Below are positions 1-9,964 of a DNA stretch of 64,000 nucleotides, one piece after another (the first letter of the stretch is position 1; every line of letters starts with the position of its first letter). The notes beneath the pieces are model-generated. The model was not told the DNA's origin, ran no database searches, and was given only the letters and a program-made list of their open reading frames with translations. Location of the stretch: contig NZ_CAJGZV010000001.1 in assembly GCF_904846065.1 (NCBI RefSeq), forward strand, positions 1,364,001-1,428,000, given 5' to 3'. The position numbers and the translations under genes are program-made. The stretch is from Psychrobacter immobilis. Its GTDB lineage: Bacteria; Pseudomonadota; Gammaproteobacteria; Pseudomonadales; Moraxellaceae.

Positions 1-1
1 G

Positions 2-1357
2 CAACAACGTTTGCAGCAAATACTCACCGATTTACAGCTTGATGATGCACCAGCAGGGGGTGCCGTGGTTGTCTATCAGGCAGGAGAATGCATTGCACAG
101 GCGAGTGTGGGGATGGCACGTCCAGAGATGTCGTGGCAGCCTGATACTTTGGCGATTAACTTTTCGACGGGTAAAGGTGTATTGGCGACGCTCGTACATA
201 TATTGGTTTCGCAGCAGATGCTTGATTATGACCAGCCTATTGCCCATTATTGGCGTGCATTTTCTGCACAGAATAAAGGGAATATTACGCTACGTAGCGT
301 GATGTCGCATCAAGCCAACTTATTCTCAATTCAGAGTATCGATGCGGATAGCGAAACTTTGCTTGATTGGGATCAAATGCTCAATAAAGTTGCTGCCATG
401 CCAATCACAGCATCAGACCATGGCGAGCTATATGACAGCGCTTATAGTGCTCTGGTCTATGGTTGGGTGTTGGGCGGTCTGATAGAAGCCGTTACGGAAA
501 TGTCTTTAGCTGAGGCATTGCGCCATTATCTTACTGAGCCTTTAGGTATTGCTGATAGTTGCTATTTTGGTGTACCAGAGAATAAAGTCAACCAAGTAGC
601 AAGACTCGCCAAAGACTTCGAAGCATCAAATGAGGCTGGCTCACAACTGCGTCATAAACGTCATAAACCAACGCTAAAAGCTGACTCACAAAGTACTTTA
701 CGTACTTATGCTAGTCTGCCTAGCTACACTTGTTGGCAGCAGCTCGCCTTAGTTGATATACAAGCGGCAGACCTAAGTTCAGATGATGAGCAAAATACTT
801 TACCGATACTAGACACGGCTCATATTAATCGTTTGTACTTCAATACCAGTCAGCTTAATCTAAAAAATTATAAGGCGGCACTCATACCTGCTGGCAAACA
901 AGCAATCGATTATCACAGTCGTGAGACATTACAGGCGATTATTCCAGCAGCAAATGGTGTCGCTTCAGCTCAGGCATTGGCCACCATCTATGCGATGTTA
1001 GCCAACGGCGGAACATGGCAAGGACACACGTTTATTAATAGCGCCACTTTTGAGCAACTATCCAAACCGCAAGTCACAGGGCTAGATGCCGTCATGCCAG
1101 CAAACATGGATTGGCGCTTGGGTTATCATCGGTTATTTAGTCTTTGTCAGCATATAGACAGTGAAAAATTTGATGCAAACAAGCAAGGATTTGGGCATAT
1201 GGGCTATAACGGTTCAGTGGCTTGGTGTGACACAGAGCGTCAGTTGTCATTTGCCTTTATCCATAATTTTGACACCACGATGCTGAATGATGTCCGTCAA
1301 TTTGCACTAACGGAAGCGGTACTTAACTTAGTCGATTCAGAGCTTTCAAAGCGCTAG
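2..1357 (+). CDS. Serine hydrolase, class C beta-lactamase/esterase family (5' end outside window)
   Basis: Probably a serine esterase or DD-peptidase-like hydrolase of the beta-lactamase fold; substrate unknown. Seen: the SxxK nucleophile motif STGK about 52 residues after the first in-window start (TTG at 11), a YSA box (DSAYSALVYGW, ~142-152) where the family's YxN lies, and a late HMGYNG segment in the place of the KTG/HxG box. The order and spacing fit family VIII esterases and class C-like enzymes. No signal peptide is visible. The frame is open back to base 2, so the true start probably lies upstream of the window and the TTG is not a reliable start. The next gene is convergent. Family assignment is firm, function is not. 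Confidence 0.8.
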   Translation, partial: QQRLQQILTDLQLDDAPAGGAVVVYQAGECIAQASVGMARPEMSWQPDTLAINFSTGKGVLATLVHILVSQQMLDYDQPIAHYWRAFSAQNKGNITLRSVMSHQANLFSIQSIDADSETLLDWDQMLNKVAAMPITASDHGELYDSAYSALVYGWVLGGLIEAVTEMSLAEALRHYLTEPLGIADSCYFGVPENKVNQVARLAKDFEASNEAGSQLRHKRHKPTLKADSQSTLRTYASLPSYTCWQQLALVDIQAADLSSDDEQNTLPILDTAHINRLYFNTSQLNLKNYKAALIPAGKQAIDYHSRETLQAIIPAANGVASAQALATIYAMLANGGTWQGHTFINSATFEQLSKPQVTGLDAVMPANMDWRLGYHRLFSLCQHIDSEKFDANKQGFGHMGYNGSVAWCDTERQLSFAFIHNFDTTMLNDVRQFALTEAVLNLVDSELSKR

Positions 1358-1375
1358 ATAGCTCTATCGATAAGG

Positions 1376-2623
1376 TTAATGTGATTTATTCGGCGTCATT
1401 TTAAGCAATTTTGTGGCGCTAAGACCATGAATAAAGATTGACGCCAAAATGACAATTGAACAGACGACCCATAGCTTAAGCGCATCTTCATCACCGAAAA
1501 AACCTTGGTTGAGCGCATAAGATAAATAATATAGCGTACCAATGCCACGGATGCCCAAAGCAGAAATGGCATACTTTTCAGTGTGTGGCATGTTTAGTCC
1601 TGATAAAGCAATAAACCCACCAATGGGACGTATCAACAAGAGGAAAGTGAAGCTGACGATGTAAACACGCCATGTCAGCTCAACACCCGACTGCAATCCT
1701 TGACCAAGAAACATGCCGAAAGTGACCAGCACTAGAGACATGAGTAAGCCTTCTGATTGTTCTGCAAAATCATGGAGCTTGTGGTGATAGCTATGCTCAT
1801 GCTCTGAGCGGCGAAAGGCAAATGCCGCGATAAACACGGCGATAAAGCCATAACTATGTACAAATTCGGCAAGTCCATAAGCCACTAACGTTAGTGCAAT
1901 GACCACATAGCCTTGAGAAATAGTGGTGTTTTGGCTGTATTTTGAAAATACCAGCTTGGCCATAATTTTACCAACGACAATCCCCACCACCAGCCCAGCA
2001 CCAATTTTCCATAAGACATCATGAGTGAACCATGACCAGAGCATCTCGAGGGTAAAGGAATTGCCTTGGCTAAAGGCTTCCGCTATTTTTATGGCCAAAT
2101 AAACAAATGGGAAAGCCAGTCCGTCATTCAATCCTGCTTCTGAGGTCAAAGTAAAGCGCGGTGTATCTTCGCGACCTGTGTTGGGTGGCCCTACTTGAAT
2201 ACTAGAAGCTAAGACGGGATCGGTTGGAGCTAGTACTGCGCCCAGCAATATAGCGGCTCCCAGACTGAGACCAAATGCATAGTAGCCCAGTACCGCCATC
2301 GCAAAGATGCCAATCGGCATGGTAATAAGCAACAGACGCACGGTCGGTCGCCACAATTGCCAAGACAGCTTCGTATCAATTTTAATACCAGCACCAACCA
2401 AGGATACGAGCACCACAATTTCGGTTAATTTTTCGATAATTAAGCCGTTATTCATAGGGTCTAAAAATGATAAGGTCGTCCACCAGTAGCCCATCAGCAG
2501 CCCAAAGCTGACCTGCAACATAGGCAAAGAGATAGGCGTGCGCTTAAATATAATGGGGAATAACGCCCCCAGTAAAAAAGCGATACCGCAGACCAATAAA
2601 AATAAATTGTAGTTTTCAATCAT
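1376..2623 (-). CDS. Cation:proton antiporter, CPA1 (NhaP-like) family
   Basis: Inner-membrane Na+(K+)/H+ exchanger, predicted to expel sodium in exchange for protons and help pH and salt homeostasis. The 415-residue protein is almost entirely hydrophobic helices, about 12. It carries the family's PTDPVLASS stretch (~132-140) and a DGLAFPFVYLAI segment (~167-178), which correspond to the ion-binding helices of CPA1 exchangers. It has no cytoplasmic C-terminal domain, so it is the short form. It starts at ATG 2623 with no clear Shine-Dalgarno. It ends 19 bases from the convergent hydrolase and no terminator was seen between them. Ion specificity cannot be read from the sequence. Confidence 0.85.
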   Translation of the reverse strand: MIENYNLFLLVCGIAFLLGALFPIIFKRTPISLPMLQVSFGLLMGYWWTTLSFLDPMNNGLIIEKLTEIVVLVSLVGAGIKIDTKLSWQLWRPTVRLLLITMPIGIFAMAVLGYYAFGLSLGAAILLGAVLAPTDPVLASSIQVGPPNTGREDTPRFTLTSEAGLNDGLAFPFVYLAIKIAEAFSQGNSFTLEMLWSWFTHDVLWKIGAGLVVGIVVGKIMAKLVFSKYSQNTTISQGYVVIALTLVAYGLAEFVHSYGFIAVFIAAFAFRRSEHEHSYHHKLHDFAEQSEGLLMSLVLVTFGMFLGQGLQSGVELTWRVYIVSFTFLLLIRPIGGFIALSGLNMPHTEKYAISALGIRGIGTLYYLSYALNQGFFGDEDALKLWVVCSIVILASIFIHGLSATKLLKMTPNKSH

Positions 2624-2761
2624 AAGGTAGGTGCACGCTGTTATGTTTATCTTAAAAAGTTAGAATAAGGCCATATTTACTAGTCCATTATAATGACGCT
2701 AAAAAATAATGATTACCGCAAAAAATCGTTATCAAAACGACATATGCGTTGTTTTTTGGTG

Positions 2762-2788
2762 AAAAAAAAGCCTGCATAGCGCAGGCTT
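2762..2788 (-). terminator. Rho-independent terminator of ilvD
   Basis: AAGCCTGC (2768-2775) pairs perfectly with GCAGGCTT (2781-2788) around a five-base loop. On the minus strand the stem is followed by a run of T (2762-2769 read as A on plus). It lies about 45 bases after the ilvD stop. Confidence 0.85.
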
Positions 2789-2832
2789 AATAGATTTTTA
2801 CCAATATACTTTAACAATTAATAGTTTAAGGC

Positions 2833-4719
2833 TCAGCGCTCAACTTGACTCACGTCACGTACCGCACCGGTATCGGCACTGGTAGTCATGGCAGCATAGG
2901 CACGTAGCGCAGGGGTCACATGACGGTCACGGCTTACAGGCTTCCACGCATCGCGGCCACGAGCTTCCATCGCTTCGCGGCGAGTGGACAAATCGGCATC
3001 ACTGACTTGCATGTTAATCGTACGATTAGGAATGTCGATATGGATGGTATCGCCTTCTTCAACCAGACCAATGGCGCCACCTTCCGCTGCTTCTGGGCTG
3101 GCATGACCAATGGATAAACCTGATGTTCCACCAGAGAAACGACCGTCAGTTAGTAAGGCGCATTCTTTACCCAAGCCTTTAGACTTAAGGTAAGTGGTCG
3201 GATATAGCATCTCTTGCATACCAGGGCCGCCTTTAGGGCCTTCGTAGCGGATGATAACCACATCACCTGCGACGATATTGTCAGCTAATACTGCCGCGAC
3301 AGCATCATCTTGTGACTCAAATAGACGAGCACGACCAGTAAATACTAGGATGCTGTCATCCACACCTGCGGTTTTGACCACACAGCCACGCTCGGCGATA
3401 TTGCCATACAATACGGCCAAACCACCATCTGTAGAATAGGCATGTAGGGCACTACGGATGCAACCTGACTCACGGTTGACGTCAAGGTTTGACCATTCTT
3501 TTGATTGTGAAAATGCCTCAGTGGTACGTATGCCACCCGGTGCTGCAAGGAAGCGTGCGCGAGCCTCTTGATTATCAGGATTCATGATATCCCACTTATC
3601 AATCGCGGCTTTCATCGTTGGACTATGGATGGTCGGTACGTCAGTTTTGAGTAAGCCTGCACGATCAAGCTCGGCCAATAAGGCAAAGACACCGCCAGCA
3701 CGATGCACATCTTCCATATGGTATTTTTGTGAGGCAGGGGCGACTTTTGCAAGGCAAGGTACACCGCGACTTAGACGATCGATATCTGACATTTTGAAAT
3801 CGACTTCTGCTTCGTTAGCAGCCGCTAACAGATGCAAAATAGTATTGGTTGAGCCACCCATCGCGATATCTAAGGTCATTGCGTTTTCAAAAGCCGCTTT
3901 GCTAGCGATGGAGCGTGGCAATACTGAATCATCATCTTGCTCATAGCGACGTTTGGCAAGCGAGACAATGGTGCGTCCTGCTTCTAAAAACAACTCGCGG
4001 CGTAGCGAATGGGTGGCGAGTAGCGAGCCATTACCCGGTAATGCCAAGCCCAATGCTTCAGTTAAGCAGTTCATTGAGTTGGCCGTAAACATACCGGAGC
4101 ACGAACCACAAGTTGGGCAGGCAGAGGCTTCAATAGTGGCTACATCTTCATCACTAATGCTGTCATCAGCGGCATCCATCATCGCATCGACAAGATCAAG
4201 CTTACGAATCGCACTACTGTCACTACCATCGGTATTATGGCTTTTACCAACGGTACTGGCTAAAATCTTGCCCGCTTCCATTGGGCCACCTGAAATAAAC
4301 ACTACTGGAATATTGAGGCGCATGGCTGCCATCAACATACCCGGCGTTATTTTATCGCAGTTGGAGATACACACTAGTGCATCCGCACAGTGAGCATTGA
4401 CCATGTATTCTACAGAGTCAGCAATTAGGTCGCGGCTGGGTAGCGAGTACAACATACCGCTATGACCCATCGCAATACCATCATCGACCGCAATGGTATT
4501 GAACTCTTTAGCCACGCCGCCTGCTTGTTCAATCTCACGTGCGACCAGTTGCCCCAAGTCTTTTAGATGAACATGGCCGGGTACGAACTGGGTAAACGAG
4601 TTGGCAATCGCAATGATTGGTTTACCAAAGTCGCCATCAGTCATGCCAGTCGCACGCCATAATGCGCGCGCGCCTGCCATATTACGGCCGCCAGTAGAGG
4701 TTTTTGAGCGATAATCCAT
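2833..4719 (-). CDS. ilvD: Dihydroxy-acid dehydratase
   Basis: Dehydrates 2,3-dihydroxy-isovalerate and 2,3-dihydroxy-3-methylvalerate to the 2-keto acids in valine, isoleucine and (via keto-isovalerate) leucine and pantothenate synthesis. Cytosolic Fe-S enzyme. Seen: D80/D81, the NCDKITPGM motif with cluster Cys121 and the lysine that is carbamylated in the family (K123), and [11 protein letters not shown] (C201, C204, C207). The 628 residues match the usual ~615 length. ATG 4719 is preceded by AAGGA at good spacing. It stands alone, not in an ilv operon, and ends at its own terminator. No leader peptide or attenuator was found upstream. Identification is very secure. Confidence 0.98.
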   Translation of the reverse strand: MDYRSKTSTGGRNMAGARALWRATGMTDGDFGKPIIAIANSFTQFVPGHVHLKDLGQLVAREIEQAGGVAKEFNTIAVDDGIAMGHSGMLYSLPSRDLIADSVEYMVNAHCADALVCISNCDKITPGMLMAAMRLNIPVVFISGGPMEAGKILASTVGKSHNTDGSDSSAIRKLDLVDAMMDAADDSISDEDVATIEASACPTCGSCSGMFTANSMNCLTEALGLALPGNGSLLATHSLRRELFLEAGRTIVSLAKRRYEQDDDSVLPRSIASKAAFENAMTLDIAMGGSTNTILHLLAAANEAEVDFKMSDIDRLSRGVPCLAKVAPASQKYHMEDVHRAGGVFALLAELDRAGLLKTDVPTIHSPTMKAAIDKWDIMNPDNQEARARFLAAPGGIRTTEAFSQSKEWSNLDVNRESGCIRSALHAYSTDGGLAVLYGNIAERGCVVKTAGVDDSILVFTGRARLFESQDDAVAAVLADNIVAGDVVIIRYEGPKGGPGMQEMLYPTTYLKSKGLGKECALLTDGRFSGGTSGLSIGHASPEAAEGGAIGLVEEGDTIHIDIPNRTINMQVSDADLSTRREAMEARGRDAWKPVSRDRHVTPALRAYAAMTTSADTGAVRDVSQVER

Positions 4720-4924
4720 GTGATATTCCTTACAAATAGGCGAGGTTTGTGAAAATGTGCACCCTCAATTTTAATATTGATAGTGTGCTTTTTATAAAAT
4801 GCGAGGACTAGTGAATAATACTAGGTCGTTACCATACCATTAGATATGAATCACTGAAAACTATTCATTGATAATGCCAAGTCAATAGTAGTCATAACAT
4901 CGTAAGTATTTGGAAGATAAGGTG

Positions 4925-5719
4925 TTATTCGACGCGCTCTACTATCGCCGCCTCAAACCAAGGTAGCTCTGTTTTGTCCGCTTCCAATTTAGCGATAACC
5001 ACTAACGCATGAGTCGCTGGCAAGCATTGATAATCAGCGTTTGCTTCAATACGAAGTAGTTGCTCATTGCCTTCAGCTTGTTCATCTATACTGATTAAGG
5101 TTTGCTTATTATTTTTGTAGAGTACATCGATACGACCAAAAAACTGCCAATCTTTAAAAGCGGCTGTAATAGCATCTGCTTCATTCTGGGTATAAAGTTG
5201 TTGGGTGTCTTTGCCCGTATTGGTCCAATGCAAGCGTACGGCTAACTGCAGCGCTTCGCTAAAAATCACCAATGACCCGATGATTTTGACATGCCAAGGG
5301 CTGCTTATTAGTGCTTCGCTAATACCAATCAGCTTGGCTGCTTCATGAGCGCTCATGGGCGTATTGAACTGTGACAGGAGGGCGGGTGTGAGCGGATTCG
5401 CTTGCTTAATCGCATCATTTAAACTGTCGTAATGATATAAGAACGGTAGTGGTAAATCCTGTGTGACCGTCTTTTTAGTGATTTTGCAATTGTGTATCTT
5501 CCAACCAATCGTCTTGTCGCTCAGTGCTTCGGCCAGAATGAGCGCGTTAGGCTCAATGCTTTGAGTGGGGGCTTGAGTCTCATTTTCAGTCTCAGCGCTG
5601 CTTGGTTGTTTTCCATTATTGAATACAGAGCCAGCTGTGACAGACGTTTGCGCTGCTTGAGCAGGTTCTGTGTAAATGTTACTCATATTTGATTGAGTCG
5701 GCAAAGTAGACGAATCCAT
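4925..5719 (-). CDS. Hypothetical protein, unknown function
   Basis: I do not recognise this protein. From ATG 5719 it is about 264 residues: a polar, low-complexity N-terminus rich in T, S, Q and A to about residue 60, then a folded part with the pattern DLPLPFLYHYDSL and hydrophobic strands (IIGSLVIFSEALQLAVRL, THALVVIAKLEA). No signal peptide or transmembrane segment is evident. The frame can be extended to a TTG at 5782, and another ATG lies at 5686; none has a good ribosome site. A possible promoter (TTGGCG, long spacer, TATATT, around 5749-5778) would favour a start at 5719 or 5686. It is divergent from the HIT gene. Confidence 0.6.
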   Translation of the reverse strand: MDSSTLPTQSNMSNIYTEPAQAAQTSVTAGSVFNNGKQPSSAETENETQAPTQSIEPNALILAEALSDKTIGWKIHNCKITKKTVTQDLPLPFLYHYDSLNDAIKQANPLTPALLSQFNTPMSAHEAAKLIGISEALISSPWHVKIIGSLVIFSEALQLAVRLHWTNTGKDTQQLYTQNEADAITAAFKDWQFFGRIDVLYKNNKQTLISIDEQAEGNEQLLRIEANADYQCLPATHALVVIAKLEADKTELPWFEAAIVERVE

Positions 5720-5944
5720 AAACGTAGTGTTGTTAAAGTAGAGGGTTAATATAACATTTAAAGCGCCTGACTCGCCAACCAAATTAGTGAGCTACCGCGA
5801 TTAGCTTACGTATTGCGAATTTTTAATAACGAGTGCTATCGCAACTTGTGCTTAAACGACATTTCGTCCACTATATTACAGGTTGTCCCACCCCCTCTAA
5901 AAGCTGTTGAGCAACCAATAATCAAACAAGTAAAGGAAAAAATA

Positions 5945-6385
5945 ATGACCCAAGCCAATGAGCAAGCCGCGTATGACGATAACAATATCTTTGCCAAAAT
6001 GCTAAACGGTGACATTCCCTATCACAAAGTTTATGAAGATGATAAAACCCTTGCTTTTATGGATATCATGCCACAAGCAGAGGGGCATGTGCTGGTGATT
6101 CCTAAGCAAAAAGCCGTTGATTTGGCGGATCTTGAACCAGAGTATGCCGCAGCGGTGTTAATGACCGCTAAAAAAGTCATGCAAGCACAGCGTCAAGTGT
6201 TTGCGCGTGAAGGCATTATTCAGATGCAATTAAATGGTAGCGAGGCGGGTCAAACCGTTTTTCATTATCACGTGCATCTCATTCCATCGAGTATTCATCA
6301 GCTCGGTCGACATGCAGTGACCCAAGCTGATCACACAGAACTGGCTGAAACGGCTAAGCAACTTGCTGCTACCATTACTGTTTAG
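5945..6385 (+). CDS. HIT family protein (histidine-triad nucleotide hydrolase)
   Basis: Small cytosolic nucleotidyl hydrolase of the HIT superfamily, acting on nucleoside phosphoramidates or dinucleotide polyphosphates; the physiological substrate is unknown. The 146 residues carry NIFAKMLNGDIPYHKVYED near the start and the catalytic triad HYHVHLIP near residue 107, the canonical HxHxH pattern. I chose ATG 5945 because AAAGGAAAA sits just upstream and the HIT fold begins shortly after; the frame is open to 5813 but the added residues are non-homologous in character. It is a single-gene unit ending at a terminator-like stem at 6446-6480. Confidence 0.92.
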   Translation: MTQANEQAAYDDNNIFAKMLNGDIPYHKVYEDDKTLAFMDIMPQAEGHVLVIPKQKAVDLADLEPEYAAAVLMTAKKVMQAQRQVFAREGIIQMQLNGSEAGQTVFHYHVHLIPSSIHQLGRHAVTQADHTELAETAKQLAATITV

Positions 6386-6445
6386 TAATAAAAAAACGAG
6401 ATAGCTGTCGAATTAACAAGCAAAACGTAAATTGTTCCAGAATAA

Positions 6446-6480
6446 AATAAAAAAGTCGCTAACAAGCGGCCTTTTTTATT
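6446..6480 (+). terminator. Probable terminator after the HIT gene
   Basis: An A-rich arm ending AAGTCGC (to about 6458) and GCGGCCTTTTTTATT (6466-6480) form a stem with one bulge, ending in six T. It lies about 60 bases after the HIT stop. Confidence 0.6.
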
Positions 6481-6704
6481 ACTTGGTAATAGTCATGTAA
6501 CAATCGTTAAAGTCATGTTACAAGTTGGGCGCTTGTCTGGGGTTTTTGAGCATAGTGTGATAAAAATTGTATTTGTTTAATAATAACTGATGCATTTTCG
6601 CCTTTGTGAGTCACTTTTTATAAAAAAGGCACTGCTCCTTCTGATTATTAATCTTGATATCGAAGATTATTTTTCATTGCTACTTTTTGGGGATATCACT
6701 TTCT

Positions 6705-8750
6705 ATGAGTAAATTACCTCGCTCCACTATTTTGTTGCCGGTTTTTGTACCGGCAGCAGCGATTATGCTGTTATTGGTGATTGGCACAGCCATCAACCCT
6801 GACGCTGCTGGCGAGCTGTTCAGCAAAGTGCTGGCATTTACCACCGACACTTTCGGCTGGTTTTATATGTTGGCAGTCGCCATATTTTTGATGTTTATTA
6901 TCGCCTTGGCATTTTCGCCTTATGGCAGTATTAAATTGGGCCCTGACCATGCGGAGGCTGAGTATAAGTTTCTGGAATGGTTTGCCATGCTTTTTTCCGC
7001 AGGCTATGGCATAGCCTTGCTGTTTTATGGCGTAGCAGAGCCAGTATTGCATTTTGCCAGTCCGCCACTTTCCACGCCGCAGACGATTGAAGCTGCCAAA
7101 GAAGCTATGCAAATTGCCTATTTTCATTGGGGTTTTCATATTTGGGCGATTTATGGCGTAGTAGGTTTGTCGCTGGCGTATTTCTCTTTTCGTCATGGCT
7201 TGCCATTGTCGGTACGCTCAACGCTATATCCATTAATCGGTGACAAAATCTATGGCCCTATTGGACATACCGTTGATGTGTTTGCGATCGTGGGCACGAT
7301 GTTTGGTATCGCCACCAGCTTGGGTCTATCGGTGGCGCAAATTAACGCGGGTCTAAATTATTTGCTACCAGAGATGGTGCCAGTTAATACGACGGTGCAG
7401 GTTATTATCATTGCTTTAGTAACAGCAGCTGCCTTGGTATCCGTGCTGGCAGGTATGGACAAAGGCGTCAAGCGCTTGTCTATCTTAAACATGGTATTGG
7501 CAACGGCACTCATGTTATTTGTCTTTATCGTTGGTCCGTCGATCTTTATTCTCAATGCTTTTATGGAAAACACGGGCAGCTATCTGGGCAATATCGTTGA
7601 GCGTACTTTTAGCTTGCAAGCATACCAATCGAGTGATTGGATCGGTAGTTGGACACTATTTATTTTCGCATGGACGATTGCTTGGGCGCCTTTTGTGGGT
7701 CTGTTCATTGCCAAAATCAGTCGCGGTCGCACCATTCGTGAGTTTGTATTGGGCGTCATGTTAGTGCCAACGTTATTTACCTTCTTTTGGTTTTCGGTGT
7801 TTGGTGATACAGCACTGCATATGATTATGGTTGATGGCTACGACGCGCTGATTAGCGAGGTGCAAAACAACCAAGCAATTGCGTTATTTAAATTGCTAGA
7901 GAATTTACCATTTACACAGATTGTCTCATCATTGACAGTACTGTTAATTATTACTTTTTTTGTGACGTCATCGGATTCAGGGTCATTAGTGATTGACTCG
8001 CTCGCTGCGGGTGGACGCAGTGATACGCCTTGGTGGCAGCGCTCGTTTTGGGTGGTAACTGAAGGGGCGGTCGCAGCGGTTCTACTTATCGCAGGCGGTC
8101 TAAGTGCACTACAAACAGCGGCTATCGTTAGTGCTTTACCGTTTGCGATCATTATATTGATTTCGACATTTGGTATGTGGCGCGCACTACGTATTGAAGG
8201 ACATCGCAATCAAAGCCTAGCCAATGACAATCATTTGCCGCCGCATCTACTTAAGCTTGACGCATGGCGTGATCGTATTGACTATATCACCAATCAACCA
8301 ACGCGAGATAAAGTGCTGGGTTATATCAAAGGTACGGTTTTATCATCGATGCATGAGGTGGCAGAGAAGTTTGCCGAAACAGGCTGGTTGCCTGATGTAA
8401 ATTATGATGAGGTCAATAACCGTGCTGTATTGGAATTAAGACGCGGTGACAATGTAGAGTTCTGGTATGAAGTTCGTTTGTCAGAGCATGAAATTCCTGA
8501 CTATTATACGGAAGATATGGCCAATGAATTACCACAAGAGCACCATCATCGTGCTGAGGTGTATTTGCGCCGTGGTGGTCAAACCTATGATTTATATGGC
8601 TATCAATCAGAGTCAGTGATTAACGATATTATTGATCAGTTCGAAAAATACCTACACTTCTTAAATGTGTCGCCAGATAGTTTGCCGTGGCGTATGCAGG
8701 AGCATGATGAGGACATCACACTAGAGCAGGGCAGTGTGTTTGATAAGTAA
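6705..8750 (+). CDS. betT: BCCT family transporter, BetT-like choline/glycine betaine carrier
   Basis: Inner-membrane secondary transporter of trimethylammonium compounds (choline, betaine or carnitine), driven by H+ or Na+, used for osmoprotection. Seen: 12 hydrophobic helices over roughly residues 1-500, the BCCT signature WTIAWAPFVGLFIAKISRGR, the helix VTSSDSGSLVIDSLAAGG, and a hydrophilic C-terminal domain of about 170 residues. That tail is typical of the BetT branch, where it takes part in osmosensing. Start chosen at ATG 6705, with GGGGAT seven bases upstream, rather than an upstream in-frame codon at 6654. No betABI genes are in the window. A strong hairpin follows at 8781-8812. Substrate is inferred from family membership. 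Confidence 0.88.
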   Translation: MSKLPRSTILLPVFVPAAAIMLLLVIGTAINPDAAGELFSKVLAFTTDTFGWFYMLAVAIFLMFIIALAFSPYGSIKLGPDHAEAEYKFLEWFAMLFSAGYGIALLFYGVAEPVLHFASPPLSTPQTIEAAKEAMQIAYFHWGFHIWAIYGVVGLSLAYFSFRHGLPLSVRSTLYPLIGDKIYGPIGHTVDVFAIVGTMFGIATSLGLSVAQINAGLNYLLPEMVPVNTTVQVIIIALVTAAALVSVLAGMDKGVKRLSILNMVLATALMLFVFIVGPSIFILNAFMENTGSYLGNIVERTFSLQAYQSSDWIGSWTLFIFAWTIAWAPFVGLFIAKISRGRTIREFVLGVMLVPTLFTFFWFSVFGDTALHMIMVDGYDALISEVQNNQAIALFKLLENLPFTQIVSSLTVLLIITFFVTSSDSGSLVIDSLAAGGRSDTPWWQRSFWVVTEGAVAAVLLIAGGLSALQTAAIVSALPFAIIILISTFGMWRALRIEGHRNQSLANDNHLPPHLLKLDAWRDRIDYITNQPTRDKVLGYIKGTVLSSMHEVAEKFAETGWLPDVNYDEVNNRAVLELRRGDNVEFWYEVRLSEHEIPDYYTEDMANELPQEHHHRAEVYLRRGGQTYDLYGYQSESVINDIIDQFEKYLHFLNVSPDSLPWRMQEHDEDITLEQGSVFDK

Positions 8751-8780
8751 GGGTGCACTGTTGAAAGCGTAGTGTTTCTT

Positions 8781-8812
8781 AATGCAAGTTATTCACGTTA
8801 ATAGCTTGCATT
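8781..8812 (+). other. Strong hairpin in the betT-dusB gap
   Basis: AATGCAAGTTATT (8781-8793) pairs with AATAGCTTGCATT (8800-8812) over 13 positions, one of them a G-U wobble, around a six-base loop. No T-run follows, so it is not a standard terminator. It could be an mRNA 3'-end stabiliser or a protein-binding palindrome. Confidence 0.6.
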
Positions 8813-8833
8813 ATGTGTACGATTCCTTAGAAT

Positions 8834-8882
8834 AACGGCTTGTTTTTATTATCTTATTTTAATTAATGGCAAGCCGTTTTTT
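8834..8882 (+). terminator. Terminator-like inverted repeat abutting the dusB start codon
   Basis: AACGGCTTG (8834-8842) is the exact complement of CAAGCCGTT (8870-8878), followed by four more T running straight into the ATG at 8883. The loop is long (27 bases), weaker than usual. Its position suggests it ends betT transcripts or controls dusB translation. Confidence 0.5.
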
Positions 8883-9914
8883 ATGTCTACTGATTCTCCT
8901 GCTTTACCGTCGTCTTTGCCAGTATCTGACCATCCATTATTGCAACCATTGAATATTGGTGGCTTGACGATTGAAAACCGCCTCATGGTTGCTCCTATGG
9001 CGGGCGTGACAGACAATCCTTTTCGGCGATTGTGTAAATCATTTGGTGCCGGTCATGCGGTGAGTGAAATGATTATCGCTGACACGGCGCTTTACGCGCG
9101 CAAAAAGTCCTTGTATCGTGCCAATTTTGACAATGAAATTGCGCCTATATCAGCGCAAATTGCAGGGGCTGAGCCTGATAAATTGGCAGAAGCGGCACGT
9201 TATCAGATTGATAATGGCGCGCAAATTATTGATATCAATATGGGCTGCCCTGCCAAAAAAGTTTGCCGTAGGCTGGCAGGTTCTGCACTGTTGCAAGACG
9301 AAGATTTGGTTGCGCGCTTGTTAGATGCGGCGGTAAATAGCGTAAATGCCCCCGTGACCTTAAAAACGCGATTGGGTTATGAAAACGGTCGTGAGAATAT
9401 CTTGCGTGTGGCGAAGCGTGCTGAGCAAGCAGGTATTGCGGCGATTGCCATTCATGGGCGCACGCGCGAGGATATGTACACTGGCGAGGCGCGTTATGAG
9501 CTGATACGCGAAGTTAAAGAAAGCATCAACATTCCCGTCATTGCCAATGGCGATATCGATAGCGCGCAAAAAGCCCAGCGTGTCTATGAGTTGACAGGTT
9601 GTGATGCTGTGATGATTGGGCGTGCTGCCCAAGGACAACCATGGATATTCCGTGATATCGAGCACTTCTTACGCACTGGTGAGAGTCTTGATGCACCGAG
9701 CGTCAGTGAGATAAAAGAGATCGTATTGGCGCATTTGCAAGAGCTATATGACTTTTATGGTGAGTACTCTGGCTGCCGTATCGCTCGCAAGCACATTGCT
9801 TGGTATACCACAGGCATTCCTAATTCTAATGCTTTTCGCCAAGCAATGTATGGTGAAGAAAGTACCGCTGGACAGTTTCGCGTGGTCGAAGATTTTTTGC
9901 AGGCGCACGGATAG
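8883..9914 (+). CDS. dusB: tRNA-dihydrouridine synthase B
   Basis: FMN enzyme that reduces uridine to dihydrouridine in tRNA D-loops. Seen: APMAGVTDNPFRRL near residue 37, catalytic Cys122 in NMGCPAKKVC, the FMN phosphate-binding NGDI segment and VMIGRAAQGQPW. The 343 residues are close to the family's ~320-340. The usual dusB-fis pairing is absent: the next gene is a convergent membrane protein. The start is odd. The ATG follows a T-run directly and has no Shine-Dalgarno, while in-frame TTG codons at 8940 and 8949 would give the shorter N-terminus typical of E. coli DusB. The start is therefore uncertain, the identity is not. Confidence 0.95.
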   Translation: MSTDSPALPSSLPVSDHPLLQPLNIGGLTIENRLMVAPMAGVTDNPFRRLCKSFGAGHAVSEMIIADTALYARKKSLYRANFDNEIAPISAQIAGAEPDKLAEAARYQIDNGAQIIDINMGCPAKKVCRRLAGSALLQDEDLVARLLDAAVNSVNAPVTLKTRLGYENGRENILRVAKRAEQAGIAAIAIHGRTREDMYTGEARYELIREVKESINIPVIANGDIDSAQKAQRVYELTGCDAVMIGRAAQGQPWIFRDIEHFLRTGESLDAPSVSEIKEIVLAHLQELYDFYGEYSGCRIARKHIAWYTTGIPNSNAFRQAMYGEESTAGQFRVVEDFLQAHG

Positions 9915-9964
9915 TAAGTGAGCAGAGGGTTCATGCTAAGCGTTTGTTAAATAATAAAAAAGCT

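Noticed and set aside
3584..4393. Two long open frames (120 and 146 codons) on the plus strand inside ilvD
   Set aside because: They lie antisense within a clearly conserved gene, have no ribosome site and no recognisable protein features.
7838..8209. 123-codon frame antisense to betT
   Set aside because: Shadow of a conserved gene with no start signal or domain.
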